From NCBI RefSeq assembly GCF_032118995.1, contig NC_092661.1, forward strand, positions 1,428,501 to 1,492,500: a stretch of DNA of 64,000 nucleotides, given 5' to 3'. A program made the position numbers and the translations under genes. The DNA comes from Asterias amurensis. Its lineage: Eukaryota; Echinodermata; Asteroidea; Forcipulatida; Asteriidae. Under the pieces are notes generated by a model. The model did no database searches, was not told where the DNA came from, and saw only the letters and a program-made list of their open reading frames with translations. Shown here in pieces: positions 1 through 10,719 of the stretch (position 1 is the stretch's first letter; each line of letters starts with the position of its first letter).

Positions 1-145
1 CAGTGACGTAAGCTTTCAATCTGTGTCATGATTGGTCTGCTCTGAAGTGACGTGTTTGTCAGCTACACCATCAGCAAGAACTTGTCGATCGTCTGCTTCT
101 GAAATGTTGTTTGTTTCACAATGTAATGAGTGCGTGGAACTGATC

Positions 146-315
146 TTGGCCCAATTTCATAAAGCTGCTCAGCACAAAAAGTATAGCTAAGCACAACAAA
201 ATTACGATTACCAGAATGGTTTATACCTGCCAAACTATCTTGTCGTATGAACAAAGACTGGTATCCTGCTCATATTATTTGCTAAACAAACATTGCAAGC
301 AGTATTTTGTGCTTA
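146..315. repeat. Family F foldback (diverged)
   Basis: ggcccaatttcataaagctgc at the left; the right arm is reduced to tattttgtgcttaa at the junction with a family C element. Confidence 0.5.
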
Positions 316-672
316 AAGCCATTGGACACTTTCGGTACAGAACAAAACGTTCACAGATTTACAAATAACTTACAGGGTTTACACTTACAGATGGTATAAT
401 GGTGAAAGACTTCTCTTGAAATAATATTTCATGAAATGCTTTACTTTTTGAGAAAACATTAAAACAATATCAATTCTTGATATCGAGAATTACGGATTTA
501 TTTTAAACACATGTCATGACACGGCAAAACGTGCGGAAACAAAAGAGTGTTTTTCCGTTGTTTTCTCCCGACTCTGATGACCGATTGAGCCTAAATTTTC
601 ACAGGTTTGTTATTTTATATAGAAGTTGTGATACACGAAGTGTGGGCCTTGGACAATACTGTTTACCATAAA
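313..672 (+). mobile_element. MITE family C, right end lost
   Basis: Starts TTAAAGCCATTGGACAC. It carries the family landmarks acttacagggtttac, acacatgtcatgacacgg and cacaggtttgttattttat, and stops at ctgtttaccataa. Confidence 0.78.
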
Positions 673-1224
673 TTGGGCCCTGCCTCTACTGTAAACGGGG
701 GTTAGGCATAACGTAAACCAGACTCCAGACTTTAACATGAAGTGGAATGTTGTAGAAGTTTTGGAATTTGGATGGCCCGACCGATATACAAAAAAACAAT
801 ATGTAATTTTTTGTTGGTGGGCCAAACAAAAACCACGCCACCCCTATCTTTCTGGTGTACTTGATAACGAAATACCTGGCACCCTTTATGATGGCTTCTC
901 GTGCTGGGAAAAACCACTTGGCCCTACTTCAAGTTAGATTATCAGATAACCCACATTCTTGATGCTCTGTATATCTCTCTATTGTAAGTGAAACCCACCA
1001 ATCACATCTAGGTTTCGCAGGTGGAACAAGAATGACCACACCCCGACTCAATGTTGTCAGATAACCTAAATACTCGGTAATTAGCGTTGCATTTTTGCGG
1101 TCGTATTAACCGACTGTTGAACCCGCCTTGCCATTGGTTGATCACCGGCCAATGATCTAACAACCAATATGTTACACCCATTCCCTTTGCTAATTCTATG
1201 GTCTGCTTATATAGAAACATTGCA

Positions 1225-1650
1225 GACAGGAGCAAGTTCGAGCGCGCACAAATAGTCCACAAGTGGTCGACCACAGACTAGCAACGCACATGCGCAGTGA
1301 CGTACTCACCCGAACGACTCGTTGGTAGTCTAGTCAACCTTCCACCTTTTCGCTAATAATAATAATGAACCATTTTTGTAGAGCGCATATTACAATCACA
1401 GAGAAGTCCCTATGCGCTTTGAGATGAAAACAAAAGAGAAGTAAAAGCTAAAGTGTCACTGGTTCCCTTCTGCGCTTAACACATGTTAGAATGGAACATG
1501 CTGTTGGGACCCGTGAAGAAACCATGGGCTCGAGGCTGGTTCCAAATGGTCGACCACAGTAGTCAACCAATGGTCGACCAGCATGGGTTCGAGTCAAAAT
1601 GGTCAACCTTTAGTTAACCATAGTGCACACTCGAACTTGCTCCAGGTAGC
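1225..1650. repeat. Inverted-repeat region with GGTCGACC motifs
   Basis: gagcaagttcgagcgcgcac near 1229 and its inverse gtgcacactcgaacttgctc near 1624. ggtcgacca occurs several times between. Confidence 0.5.
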
Positions 1651-2428
1651 GGCCATCGTTTCGGTTGGGCGCATGCATGTGTCCAGTCGTAAAGAAAGAA
1701 GTTCTTTGTTTACGAATACCATTATTTTTTGCTTTTGTCCCAACAAATGAACTGGACAAGAAGACATGACAATTAATTCTCAGTTCTCTTACTTAAAGTT
1801 GTTTTCTCATTGCACACTTTTGTTGTGTATACTTTTTAATTGCTTTCACAATGTTTACAAAGTAAGTGGCTTTACAAAATAAGAAAGCCTTCACCTGGGT
1901 TTTTAAACAGTTAAAACAGAGGTAAAAACCAATAACCCATCACTGATGTGATTAAGTGATGAATACAATATTATTATTACTGTTAGTAATGAGAACAGAA
2001 AAACATTTGGCGCCACTATTCGTCCTACTGTAAAGAAAGTGCCATCCAACCAGTCGGTCGTCTGTTACGACGTTTGTCAACTGGCCTTCATTAATTCTTG
2101 ACGCAATAGGACCAATGAGGGCGCTGTTGTAGTTTTGTCCATTCTGTAAATTCTTAAACTCGAAATCATACTCAGTTTGTATGGTTTTTAAGTCATGACA
2201 TATTATAGAGAGGCACAGTTATACGATGGTGTAATAAACTCAAAATACTACGATAAAGTGATAAAAAGTAAAATATTTTGTTTCTACATGACCATAACTT
2301 GTGATTGTGCGAAAATTAATATTGTGTTTTACAACTTTATGATTATAGTACACTTGTGCGATCGTAACAGCGACTATACTTTATTACATAATTACACAAC
2401 TCAAATATTATAAAACTAAGTATGGTAA

Positions 2429-2820
2429 TTAAAGGAACACGTTGCCTTGGATAGGCCGAGTTGGTCTTTGAAAAGCGTTTGTAACCGTTTTTTTAAATAA
2501 AATACATATGGGTAGAAAGATGTTGTAAAAGTAGAATATAATGATCCACACAAACATGCCTCGAAATTGCACGGTTTTCCTTTTACCTCGTCGACTAACA
2601 CGTCGGCCATTTATGGGGGTCAAAATTTTGACTCCCATAAATGGCCGACCGTGTTATTTCGCAGAGTAAAAGGAAAACCAGGCAATTTCCAGGCAAACTT
2701 GTGTGGATCATTGTATTCTACTTTTAAGACATCTTTCCAACCATATGTATTTTATAAAAAAAACGGTCACAAACGTTTTAAAGACCAACTCGTCCGATCC
2801 AAGGCAACGTGTTCCTTTAA
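2429..2820. mobile_element. Foldback MITE family B, copy 1
   Basis: Starts TTAAAGGAACACGTTGCCTT and ends with its reverse complement (AAGGCAACGTGTTCCTTTAA). A second internal palindrome, centred near 2627, contains CATAAATGGCCGACCGTG. 392 bp, no coding capacity. It lies 3' of dio paralog A. Confidence 0.85.
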
Positions 2821-2934
2821 TAAGTTGTTGTGTGCGAAATAGATTGAATGATGCGGATAGTTGCTGCAACCCTGAATGGTGGGTGACTGGTGGGGTCCAA
2901 TATGATCTTGGATACGTCTAACAATGTTTTGTAG

Positions 2935-3760
2935 GTTTAAAGGCAGTGGACACTATCGGTATGTACTCAAAATAATTATTCATGAATACCTCAGACAGTT
3001 TCGCTATTCCTAATGGTGGAGAGCGCGTCACGTGAGGGTGTTTAAACCTTTGATAATGACCAGTGTTTATGACCGGTTGTGAGCGGGACAGTTTCTTCAT
3101 TCCTATTGGTCGAGAGCAACGGCTGGAACAGTTGTGTTACATCACGCGATACGCGCGACGCGCACAGCAATCTCCTTATAAGGAGTTAATTACCCGAGGG
3201 CCTTACCAGTAATTAATAGCTAGAGGGGTGTTGTGTTGAAAGAAATCATTGAAAAATGTTAATTTTTACATTTATTTTTACTTTTTGACCAAAAAGTGTT
3301 GATGTTTTTTGACCGAAAAGGTATTTATGAATGGGAATCAAAGTGTGTTGAATCGATTTTCAACTAGTGGTTTAAACCCGCCGAGGCCTGGTTCTTGATA
3401 ATTTACCTCGACTTCGTCTCGGTAAAATTATCAAAAACCAGGCCTCGTTTGGTTTAAAGCACTAGTTGAAATCGATTCAACATACTTTGATTCCCTTATT
3501 AGCATAATACCATACTTGGTAACGAGTAATGGGGAGAGATTGATAGTATAAAACATTGTGAGAAACGGCTCCCTCTGAAGTGACGAAGTTTTCGAAAAAG
3601 AAGTAACTTTCCACGAATTTGATTTCGAGACCTAAGATTTAGAATGTTGAGGTCTCGAAATCAAGCATCTGAAATCACACAACCTCGTGTGACAAGGTTA
3701 TTTTTTTCTTTCATCGTTATCTCGTGGAAACGCAATACAATAATTATTTGTTTACAGCTA
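2935..3760 (+). mobile_element. MITE family A, copy interrupted by another insertion
   Basis: Left end AAAGGCAGTGGACACTATC at 2940, broken after AATAATTATT near 2981, resuming at TTATTAGCATAATACC near 3497 and running to about 3730. TTATT occurs at both breakpoints, consistent with a 5-bp target duplication. The element forms most of the 3' flank of dio paralog A. Confidence 0.7.
2982..3496. mobile_element. Insertion within family A copy, ending in a ~160-bp foldback
   Basis: About 510 bp between the TTATT repeats. The right part (3333-3495) is a near-perfect hairpin: GGGAATCAAAGTGTGTTGAA on the left arm and its inverted copy on the right, with AGGCCTGGTTCTTGATAA inverted inside. The left part is unrelated to the hairpin. 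Confidence 0.6.
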
Positions 3761-3802
3761 TATATATATATGTACACATCTCAATAAATAAAGAGCGATG
3801 GG

Positions 3803-3961
3803 CTATCTTCCGTTGACGGCAAAGTAGCTTTCCAACCATCTCCGTGTGTTATCAGTCATGAGTACGCTAGGTTCCATCATCTGCTTCCCGATGTTATCGC
3901 CGATGTACGCTACTTTGTCTCCCTCAAAGGCAAACATTCTGTCTGGGTGTGCGTTGTATGT
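3803..3961 (-). CDS. dio: dio paralog A terminal coding exon
   Basis: Acceptor ttccgaacag, then 52 codons and stop TAG (3805-3803). It encodes TYNAHPDRMFAFEGDK and ends MTDNTRRWLESYFAVNGR. This matches the deiodinase C-terminus (YxAxPERLYxI, then a final helix of the ExRxWLE type). A family A repeat begins in the 3'UTR about 50-80 nt after the stop. No AATAAA on the minus strand was seen close to the stop. Confidence 0.92.
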   Translation of the reverse strand, partial: TYNAHPDRMFAFEGDKVAYIGDNIGKQMMEPSVLMTDNTRRWLESYFAVNGR

Positions 3962-6900
3962 CTGTTCGGAATAAAAGAGAGAAAAGAACTACAATCAGCC
4001 TTCATTTTCTGGACTAGATTTCCCCTTATATGGGGCATCACAACTCGAACAGCGCCCCCAATGAGGACAACATTTTCTCACTAGTTCACTTCTTGTCTCA
4101 ATTTCGTCATGCAGTTGATGTTATTACTTGACATTTTTTACTACCCCCATTCGATGCTCGTTCGAGGAACCTTTACTGCCCGGTTGTAAATTGTTGATCG
4201 TGTCAATTTTCAATTGATATTTCTTTAATGCTGTCTACCTTTCCGAAAGCATTGTATTGACCCAACTCACATGACATCATCGTCACAGCAATGGGAGACT
4301 TTTGGGACGCTTGGTGGCAGCAGACCTTACCAGGTAAAATACATTGTTCTCGGTAATTTGCGCTTGCTCAGAATTATACGTAAACAATGGAAATTTACCC
4401 GGTAAGTCTGCTGCCACCATTGATCTCCATTATACTGTCAGTATAATGGAGATCAATGGCTGCCACCTAGCTTTCCAAAGTCTCCCAAGATTGATTGCGT
4501 CATTTTGAGGGCCAACGCCCTTTGGTGCGAACTTCAGGTGACGCAGCGTTTACATGCGTACCTGTTGACTTTAAAACATGGTCAGCGTGCACGGAGTCAC
4601 CACTTGTCTCGTGCAAGCAAAGGGGCCAATATCAATTTATGATCAGTACGTAATATTGGAGACAAATAACTGTGTACCACCAACCTGAGCGAAGCTGTTT
4701 GTCATGGTGTCCAAGACGATTCGGACCAGGCTGTCATCGAGGGGGTCGTCTGTAAACGTGCGATGGTGTTCTTTATCTGCTGTTAACAGCAAACTGTGAA
4801 GTAGTAGTATTGGGTAGAGAGGAAAGCAATCAATTTAAAAGTATATTGTTCGAATTCAATTTGAAGTCTTGGGGAAACTTTTAGTGAAAAGGATCTTCCT
4901 CATGGGCCTCTGTGTCCAAAACTCAATCGCCTTAGAACTGGTTGGGCCGTAATGCGCCATTCCTTGACAGTATCGGAGTTACCAGCTCAAATGTGTCAGT
5001 GTGGCAGCCACAGACCATTAACCACATCATTCATGACTGCCCTGACCTCAGACCACCATCAGGCGAGCAGGGTGGACCTTGTCGAGGATACCGGCAAGTG
5101 GCTTAAAGTCACTAAACTACCAAGTAGATTTTGTTCAATATTCACGTAGGTCCAAAGATCAAACGAAAGAAGAAAAGGGGATAAAATGACAACAACCTGT
5201 GATTAACAGAACGTAACGAAAGGTGGCATGGAAATGAGTTACTGTGATTTCAGGATGATCTGCAAGGATTAGTGCTTAATAGTCCACACCAAATTTTTGA
5301 AATTGTCACTTACTTGGCAGCGGCTATTCTTTCAGCCATCGTTCGATGGTCTGGTACTTTGAAGGTTGTGTTGAGATTGAAGTACTCCGCAGGGTGGGCC
5401 TCAGCGAGATACACGCAGAGGAAGTCGGCCCGGTCCTTATACTCGCGGAAGAGCTGGGCTAGCGAACCGCCCAGGACACAGGCCTGTTTGAGTGGAGGGA
5501 ATAGAACAAGAATTATGCTATAAGTGTATTTTGTTTAAGACTTGCCTAACTATGGGTGCGTTCGATAAGTTTCCCTGGGTCGACCCCGCAGTGCTCACTC
5601 AGGTGAGCCCCTGACAAGAGCTAATCGAACGATCACACTCGCCCTCTCGTGGTAACGCCATGCACCTCGGGTCTCCCCCAAGTGACCCACTCCACAAGCA
5701 GGGCACTGGGGGCTGACCCGGGTGAGCCCCGTCAAAGCTATTCGAACGTACCGGGGCAGACCGGGGTCGACCCAGGGAAGCTAAACGAACGCACCCTATA
5801 AAAGAAACACTGAGTTGTCTTGGGCACGTGACTTTAAAAACTGCCTTTTAGACTTGAAAGTATATTATTTAGGATGCCGGTGAAATCTTAACTCTTTTCT
5901 GAAGATAATTTTCAAGCTGTTTTCAGAAGGATGTCTTACGAGTTGTGATTGTATATAATATGTTGGTCTGTTTACTTCGTTTTACTCCCTTTTCTGAACC
6001 TTGCAATGCTAAACAGAAACTGTAAAACAGTGGCTCTTGACTTGACTGCGTGGGATTATAGATAATGGACTTAACAATGGACCACCTAGTGTGAGTTTAC
6101 TCTACCTAGTCAAACATGATAATCATTAAAAGTTATTAAAGGAACATTTACAGCATTGTTTTTTTTTACCTGAAATGGAGGTCAGGAAATTGATGATGCG
6201 ATGATGACGAGCGGTCTGTCTTTATGCAGATGCAGTTCGGACATGCGCATTGGTTGTTGGGAGCGCATCGTGATGAGGTCAAGATCAGGTCGTTGACCGT
6301 TGACCTTGACGTCATCGATCATGCGCGGTGTCTTGGGGGATAGATACTTCAGTACGTTCATAATCTGACAAAAAGGAAGAAGACATAATAATAACAATAT
6401 ATTTAGGTTGTAAGTAGACTGGTCCCCTGTTTTTATCCGCAAGGATACAGACAGGCATTGGTTTTATAGGCCCTTTTCGAAACCACGTCTTTGGATTCGG
6501 TCGGCTTCAGGCTCCATTTTCTCTTCTGAAGCCCTGAGCTAGTTACGCACCGCAATTGTCAAAACAACTGCGGGGCCATACTTATAGCCTGATCCGAATC
6601 TGGAGCCGAAAGCCGTGGTTTTGAAAAGGGCCATAGATCCAGTGTTTTGGATGCACTGATATCATTGGATAAACATGCAGTGACGTAAGCTTTCTTATCT
6701 GCGTTTTGATTGGTCCAAGGTGAGGGTTTTGTTGTCACTATAATATGTAAATTAATGTAATGCTGTAATTTTGTATACATGTATGCATAATTTGCGAATC
6801 TCTTTGTGAGTGCAAAGTTAAAGGTGTTTTTCTTTCATAGAAATCATACCCCCACCAAAATGACACCCCTCCCTCTCCAACCACCAAAATAGAACTTTGC

Positions 6901-9900
6901 AACTAGAGCTATTACATGAGTGAACTCTTCAATTGTACTTCGATAAACCCGCCCTAGTTTTGATCCATAATGATCGCTGTTCTTATCAATGGTAAATAGA
7001 GCAATAAATAACCAATGTTCTCCCTCAATCAATAATGAGGCTCACCCTCAATACGTGCTTCGAGGGCCAAATTGTTTTCCAGTTTGTTTGTTATGAAATG
7101 GTGTGAAATCTGTGGTGGAACTTCTCAGATTTTGGGGGAAAATGCCTTGAATGTCTATGGAGGGTTGCAATTGTCTAGATTTTTCTGCAGAGATCATCAT
7201 TTCTGATCACATATTTTGTTTGTTTGTTTGTTTGTTTGTTTATTTGTTTTTTTGTGTTCTCTTTTATCTATAGTGTTTATCTACAGGGATTTTGTTTTTT
7301 AATGTTACTCTGAGCGCAATGAAGCATCATTTTCGATGGATTTGGTGCTATATAAATTGTTACTATTATTATTATGACAAGGTATATACCTTTAGTTTTT
7401 ATGATACCGTTCGATTGTTTTAGTCCTAAAATCTTACATGTGAACATTTCTTTTCAAAAGGTGGCCGCGTCTTTAAGATATCGCCGAAATTTCGGAGCTA
7501 ACGATTATGTGTCCATGCAGGAAAAATAATTCATAATAAAAATGACAGGAATACACTTTCTGAGAAGCGTTACCGCAGTAACCCTTCTTAGATTCAAATT
7601 TTGGGGCATAACAAGATTTTAACAAAACCACATCACTTCGAAGTGATTTTTGTATCCAAATGCTTTGTTATATCGGAAGCAGGTGTAGGCTTCTATATAG
7701 ACTTGACTCAAGTCCAAATCCCGTGCCATCCCCAGGAAACTACTGTTTTGTGATGCTCTGCATTCCAAAACCTGTTCTCGGGACCACATTTTGACGGCGA
7801 GCGCGCACTGTACTGTATAGTAAGTTGAGGTAATAGCTTAGGGACCTCTCACACGAGAATGGGACTTGAATCAAGTCTAGCTTCTATAGCGTAGAGTTTG
7901 TATTGCCATTACCAAACGTATATCTTCCTTTTAAAGGCAGTGGACACTATTGGTAATTACTCAAAATAAATATTACAAAACCTTTTTTTTGATTACGAGT
8001 AATGGGGAGAGGTTGATAGTATAAAACATTGTGAGAAACAGCTCCCTCTGAAGTAACTTAGTTTTTGTCAAAGAAGTATTTTTTTTCACGAATTTGATTT
8101 TCGAGACCTCAGATTTAGAATTTGAGGTCTCCAAATTAAGCATCTGAAAGCACATAACTTCGCGTGACAATGGTGCGACAAGGGTGTTTTTTCTTTCATT
8201 ATTATCTCGCAGCTTCGACGTCCGATTGAGCTCAAATTTTCACAGGTTTGTTATTTTATGCATATGTTGAGATACACCAACTGTGAAGACTGGTCTTTGA
8301 CAATTACAATAGTGTCCATTGTCTTTAACGTCTAACGTCCCGACACACGACGGCGTGAACTTCTTAAAAGAGCAAGGCAAAGTTTGCAATAATTATAAAC
8401 TCCATTAATTGTGTTTCCAATTTGTGATGAATTTACCTTTATTTACTACCTGATTAATAGGGTCCTTTATCAACCTTGGTCCAAATGTAGTGTCAAACAT
8501 TGTGCAATATTAAACGCATGAAAATAATGAAAAACACACATACACTAAACGTTCGCGACAACTCGAGAGATTCTAAAGTGTTTGAATAATTGATAACTGA
8601 ACGAAAACAAACTTTATCTGCTCCCGTTTTACTTTTTGGGTAGTGGCTATTTCGTAATTCCTTCGTGTTTGGATTTCTGTTTGGTGCTTGACTTGTTGAC
8701 ATGTATATATTTAGCAATTTATCTTGTCCTTATTTTTGTCTACCAGTAAATTGTTCTTTGTATTTGTATGTATATTGGTTTGATTTTTTTTTTTTTTTTT
8801 TTTTTTGGGGGGGGGGGAGGGGGTAGTTGAATGGTGAGTCATCGTGTACGTGCTACGTTTGATTCAAACTAGACGCCCTTCTTTTGAACTGTTACTTGAA
8901 AAAAAAACTATATGAACCACCGCTTTGAGCATTATTTATAAACGTGATACCTTTTTGTAAAGATATGGGACTGGCCATTATACGACTTGTCCGAACTCTT
9001 TGTGAAATCGGCCCATGACCCACTCTGGGTGACCCCTGACCCACTCTGGGTGACCCCTGACCCACTACTTGGTGTCTGGGTCAGACTGACCGACAACTGG
9101 TTTCTGGTTTAAGAAAATAATTTTAACTCAAATATCCAAGTTATTGTAATTTAAGGTATGTTTTGGGTCACTTTAAGTGCTTCTTTTTCGTAAAACCATT
9201 ATGGAAGTCTATTGAAAACTATTGGTAATTACTCCAAATAAATATAATCATAAAACCTTACTTGGTTACGAGTAATGGGGAGAGGTTAATAGTATAAAAC
9301 ATTGTGAGAAACAGCTCCCTCTGAAGTGACGTAGTTTTCGAGAAAGAAGTAGTTTTCCACGAATTCGGATTTCGAGACCTCAGATTTAGAATTTGAGGTC
9401 TCGAAATCAAGCATCTGAAAGCACACAACTTCGTGTGACAAGGGTGTTTTTTCTTTCATTATTATCTCGCAACTTCGACGACCGATTGAGCTCAATTTTT
9501 CACAGGTTTGTTATTTTATTCATATGTTGAGATACACCAACTGTGAAGGCTAGTCTTTGACAATTAACAGTGGTGTCCAGTGACTTTAAAAAACGGGGAG
9601 GAGCATACCTCTTGATCATTCCTATATCTTGCCACAATAGGCATCAGCATGCCATGGAATTTACTCCAATCTTTGATGTGTTTATCGAACCCCAGTTCTT
9701 CCAGTACCATCCGGTCCGTCTTAACGATGGCGCGCTGAAAGAAAAAGAAAATCCATAACAAATAAAACCAACATCGTAAAAAAAGAGAGGTAATAACCGT
9801 AACAAACACTTTTTTGTAACTTTTTATCATAGTTAACGCCCCCACAAAAAGTGCGAGGAGGTGCCATGTGGAAATTTTTGCTCATTCGTCCTTCACCCAA

Positions 9901-10668
9901 CCACTTGTGTTTGACGCCTGCAACCCAACGCAACCGCGTGGAACTCCTTTTGTCCCATTTGATTATAGCTTGTTGGCAACAGCTCCAACTGGCTTTGCAC
10001 ACGGTCTAATGTGGACCTTTCCCGAACTGTGGATCCTATTGTCATCTTTTGTTAAAGGCCCCCCGGTTTGAATTTGAATATTTTGATAGTCATTTTGATT
10101 GTGCCAATTGGTTTGTAGTAATTTATAGAAACTGATAAACCCATGTAAACGTTTAAAGGAACATTATGAACTCGAGCAATACGGAATTGGTAATGTTGAC
10201 AAGCTTTTGCTATGGGTTTGAATCAAGATAATGTACGGCGTTTGTCATGTTAGAAACCCTCTGCTTGTTGTATGTGTACGGTCTTTGAATCAGTATAATG
10301 TACGGCTATGGTACTGTGGCAAACTTCTGCTACTGAGTAATACGATAACTTTAGGAACTTCCTCAACAGCCAAAAAAAAACTGAGTCAACTATATCTATT
10401 AATTACCCGCTTGTACAAATTCGGTCTCTACACACAAATGTCTTAACCTAAACTCAAGTAATATAGCATTCTTGTGAGACATTACCTTGAGGTTAACCAC
10501 CAGGCCTGGTTTGGTCGGATCATTAGCCAGAGCGAAGACTTGTTTCCCTTCTTCTCCTTCTAAGACCTCCCGTTGCTTCCTGACGATCCGGAGGACGACC
10601 TCTCGATCGGCTAGAAGCTCCCCGTCTATAACCATCATCGCCTCCCTCGCCGCGTTGCTCATCTGCAT
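3803..10668 (-). CDS. dio: Iodothyronine deiodinase-like selenoprotein, paralog A
   Basis: Predicted thioredoxin-fold selenoenzyme of the deiodinase family (PF00837-type), which removes iodine from thyroid-hormone-like iodothyronines. Coding exons: 10668-10486, 9734-9609, 6364-6170, 5483-5314, 4793-4685, 3961-3803, giving 313 aa. All junctions have GT/AG ends and the frame closes. Residues 154-168 read RPLVIIASSIS, then TGA (selenocysteine 164), then PPFQ, matching the vertebrate RPLVxNFGSCTUPPF site. Next come EYKDRADFLCVYLAEAHP (the family DFLxxYxEEAH motif), IVLDTM (family VVDTM) and YNAHPDRM (family YxAxPERL). The start ATG has a good context (GTCACCATGC) and is the first in-frame ATG of its exon; the upstream noncoding exon has an in-frame stop. 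The N-terminal ~100 residues are polar and helical-looking, with no membrane segment, unlike the vertebrate enzymes. Family assignment is strong; substrate is inferred. Confidence 0.93.
4290..4491. repeat. Family H foldback, dio paralog A last intron
   Basis: gggagacttttgggacgc to ctttccaaagtctccca, with ggcagcagaccttaccagg inverted inside and a second perfect hairpin (atctccattatactgtcag then its inverse, 4422-4459). It occupies the intron that paralog B lacks. Confidence 0.75.
4685..4793 (-). CDS. dio: dio paralog A exon 6
   Basis: 109 nt, phase 2 in and phase 0 out. It encodes LLLTADKEHHRTFTDD and SLVRIVLDTMTNSFAQ; the VLDTM segment is a family signature. The intron that follows (4684-3962) is absent from paralog B, where the equivalent sequence continues uninterrupted. 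The donor is CAG then gttggt, weaker than consensus. Confidence 0.9.
5314..5483 (-). CDS. dio: dio paralog A exon 5 (thioredoxin-fold core)
   Basis: 170 nt, entering in phase 0 and leaving in phase 2 (last bases AA, then donor gtaagt). It encodes ACVLGGSLAQLFREY, KDRADFLCVYLAEAHP and then KVPDHRTMAERIAAA. The EAH motif is the conserved deiodinase active-site glutamate/histidine region. There is a Cys six residues after selenocysteine (QACVLGG), absent from paralog B. Confidence 0.95.
5553..5798. mobile_element. Foldback element family D, copy 1
   Basis: GGGTGCGTTCGATAAGTTTC at the left and its inverse (gaagctaaacgaacgcaccc) at the right. GC-rich interior with ctgggtcgacccc and repeated gtgagccccg. 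Intron between exons 4 and 5 of dio paralog A, 70 bp from exon 5. Confidence 0.82.
6170..6364 (-). CDS. dio: dio paralog A exon 4, carrying the selenocysteine codon
   Basis: 195 nt, phase 0. It encodes 65 residues from IMNVLKYLSPKTPRM to ASSIS, TGA, PPFQ. The TGA at 6184-6182 is the only in-frame stop and is followed by four sense codons and a clear donor (CAG then gtaaaa). Reading it as a true stop would discard the entire conserved catalytic domain encoded by the next three exons, so selenocysteine is strongly favoured. Confidence 0.92.
6469..6632. repeat. Family G foldback
   Basis: ggcccttttcgaaaccacg and its inverse cgtggttttgaaaagggcc, with the cgaatctggagccgaaag motif. It lies in the exon 3/exon 4 intron of dio paralog A, 105 bp from exon 4. 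Confidence 0.75.
7305..7378 (+). mobile_element. SINE/LINE 3' tail
   Basis: ctctgagcgcaatgaag, then ttggtgctatataaattg followed by an ATT-type short repeat; a typical retroposon tail. Intron of dio paralog A. Confidence 0.45.
7540..7660. repeat. Family J element
   Basis: Contains gaagcgttaccgcagtaac and tcacttcgaagtga, the two motifs shared by this family. Intron of dio paralog A. Confidence 0.5.
7931..8328 (+). mobile_element. MITE family A
   Basis: TTAAAGGCAGTGGACACTAT at the left, and a diverged inverted end reading gtgtccattgtctttaa at the right. The family centre is a palindrome, GATTTCGAGACCTCA then a short spacer and its inverse. Other landmarks are AGTAATGGGGAGAGGTTGAT and CACAGGTTTGTTATTTTATG. 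It lies in the exon 3/exon 4 intron of dio paralog A. Confidence 0.85.
8779..8823 (+). repeat. Poly-T then poly-G simple sequence
   Basis: About 27 T residues followed by an interrupted G run, in a dio paralog A intron. Confidence 0.9.
9010..9068 (+). repeat. 21-bp tandem repeat
   Basis: cccactctgggtgacccctga two and a half times, in the dio paralog A intron. Confidence 0.75.
9206..9589 (+). mobile_element. MITE family A, left end degraded
   Basis: The left inverted repeat is eroded (only attggtaattac recognisable); the rest is intact through gtccagtgactttaa. It ends 20 bp from exon 3 of dio paralog A, so it abuts the splice donor region. Confidence 0.8.
9609..9734 (-). CDS. dio: dio paralog A exon 3
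   Basis: 126 nt, phase 0 at both ends. It encodes 42 residues starting RAIVKTDRMVLEELGF and ending ARYRNDQE. The matching exon of paralog B is also exactly 126 nt and shares the pattern EELG, then DW.KF. The acceptor has a good pyrimidine tract (ttctttttctttcag). The donor gtatgc is weaker than the others and lies only about 20 bp from the end of a family A repeat (9589). Confidence 0.88.
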
Positions 10669-10719
10669 GGTGACAGAGGGCTCCCTCTCGGTGTTTTGGC
10701 CGCTCTCGCCTTCTTTACC
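10486..10719 (-). CDS. dio: dio paralog A exon 2 (5'UTR part plus start codon)
   Basis: Bounded by acceptor ctctcaacag at the 10720 side and donor gtaatg at the 10485 side. Coding begins at ATG 10668-10666; the first 51 nt are 5'UTR although open in the same frame. Encodes 61 residues, starting MQMSNAAREAMMVIDGELL and ending DPTKPGLVVNLK. The segment RKQREVLEGEEGKQVF aligns with RKWVEITGRESTKQLF of paralog B, so this exon corresponds to B exon 2. Confidence 0.85.

Noticed and set aside
3650..3730. SECIS candidate (ATGA near 3713-3710, TGAT downstream on the minus strand)
   Set aside because: The sequence is ordinary family A MITE, found in dozens of copies, and the bases next to ATGA and TGAT do not pair into the required helix.
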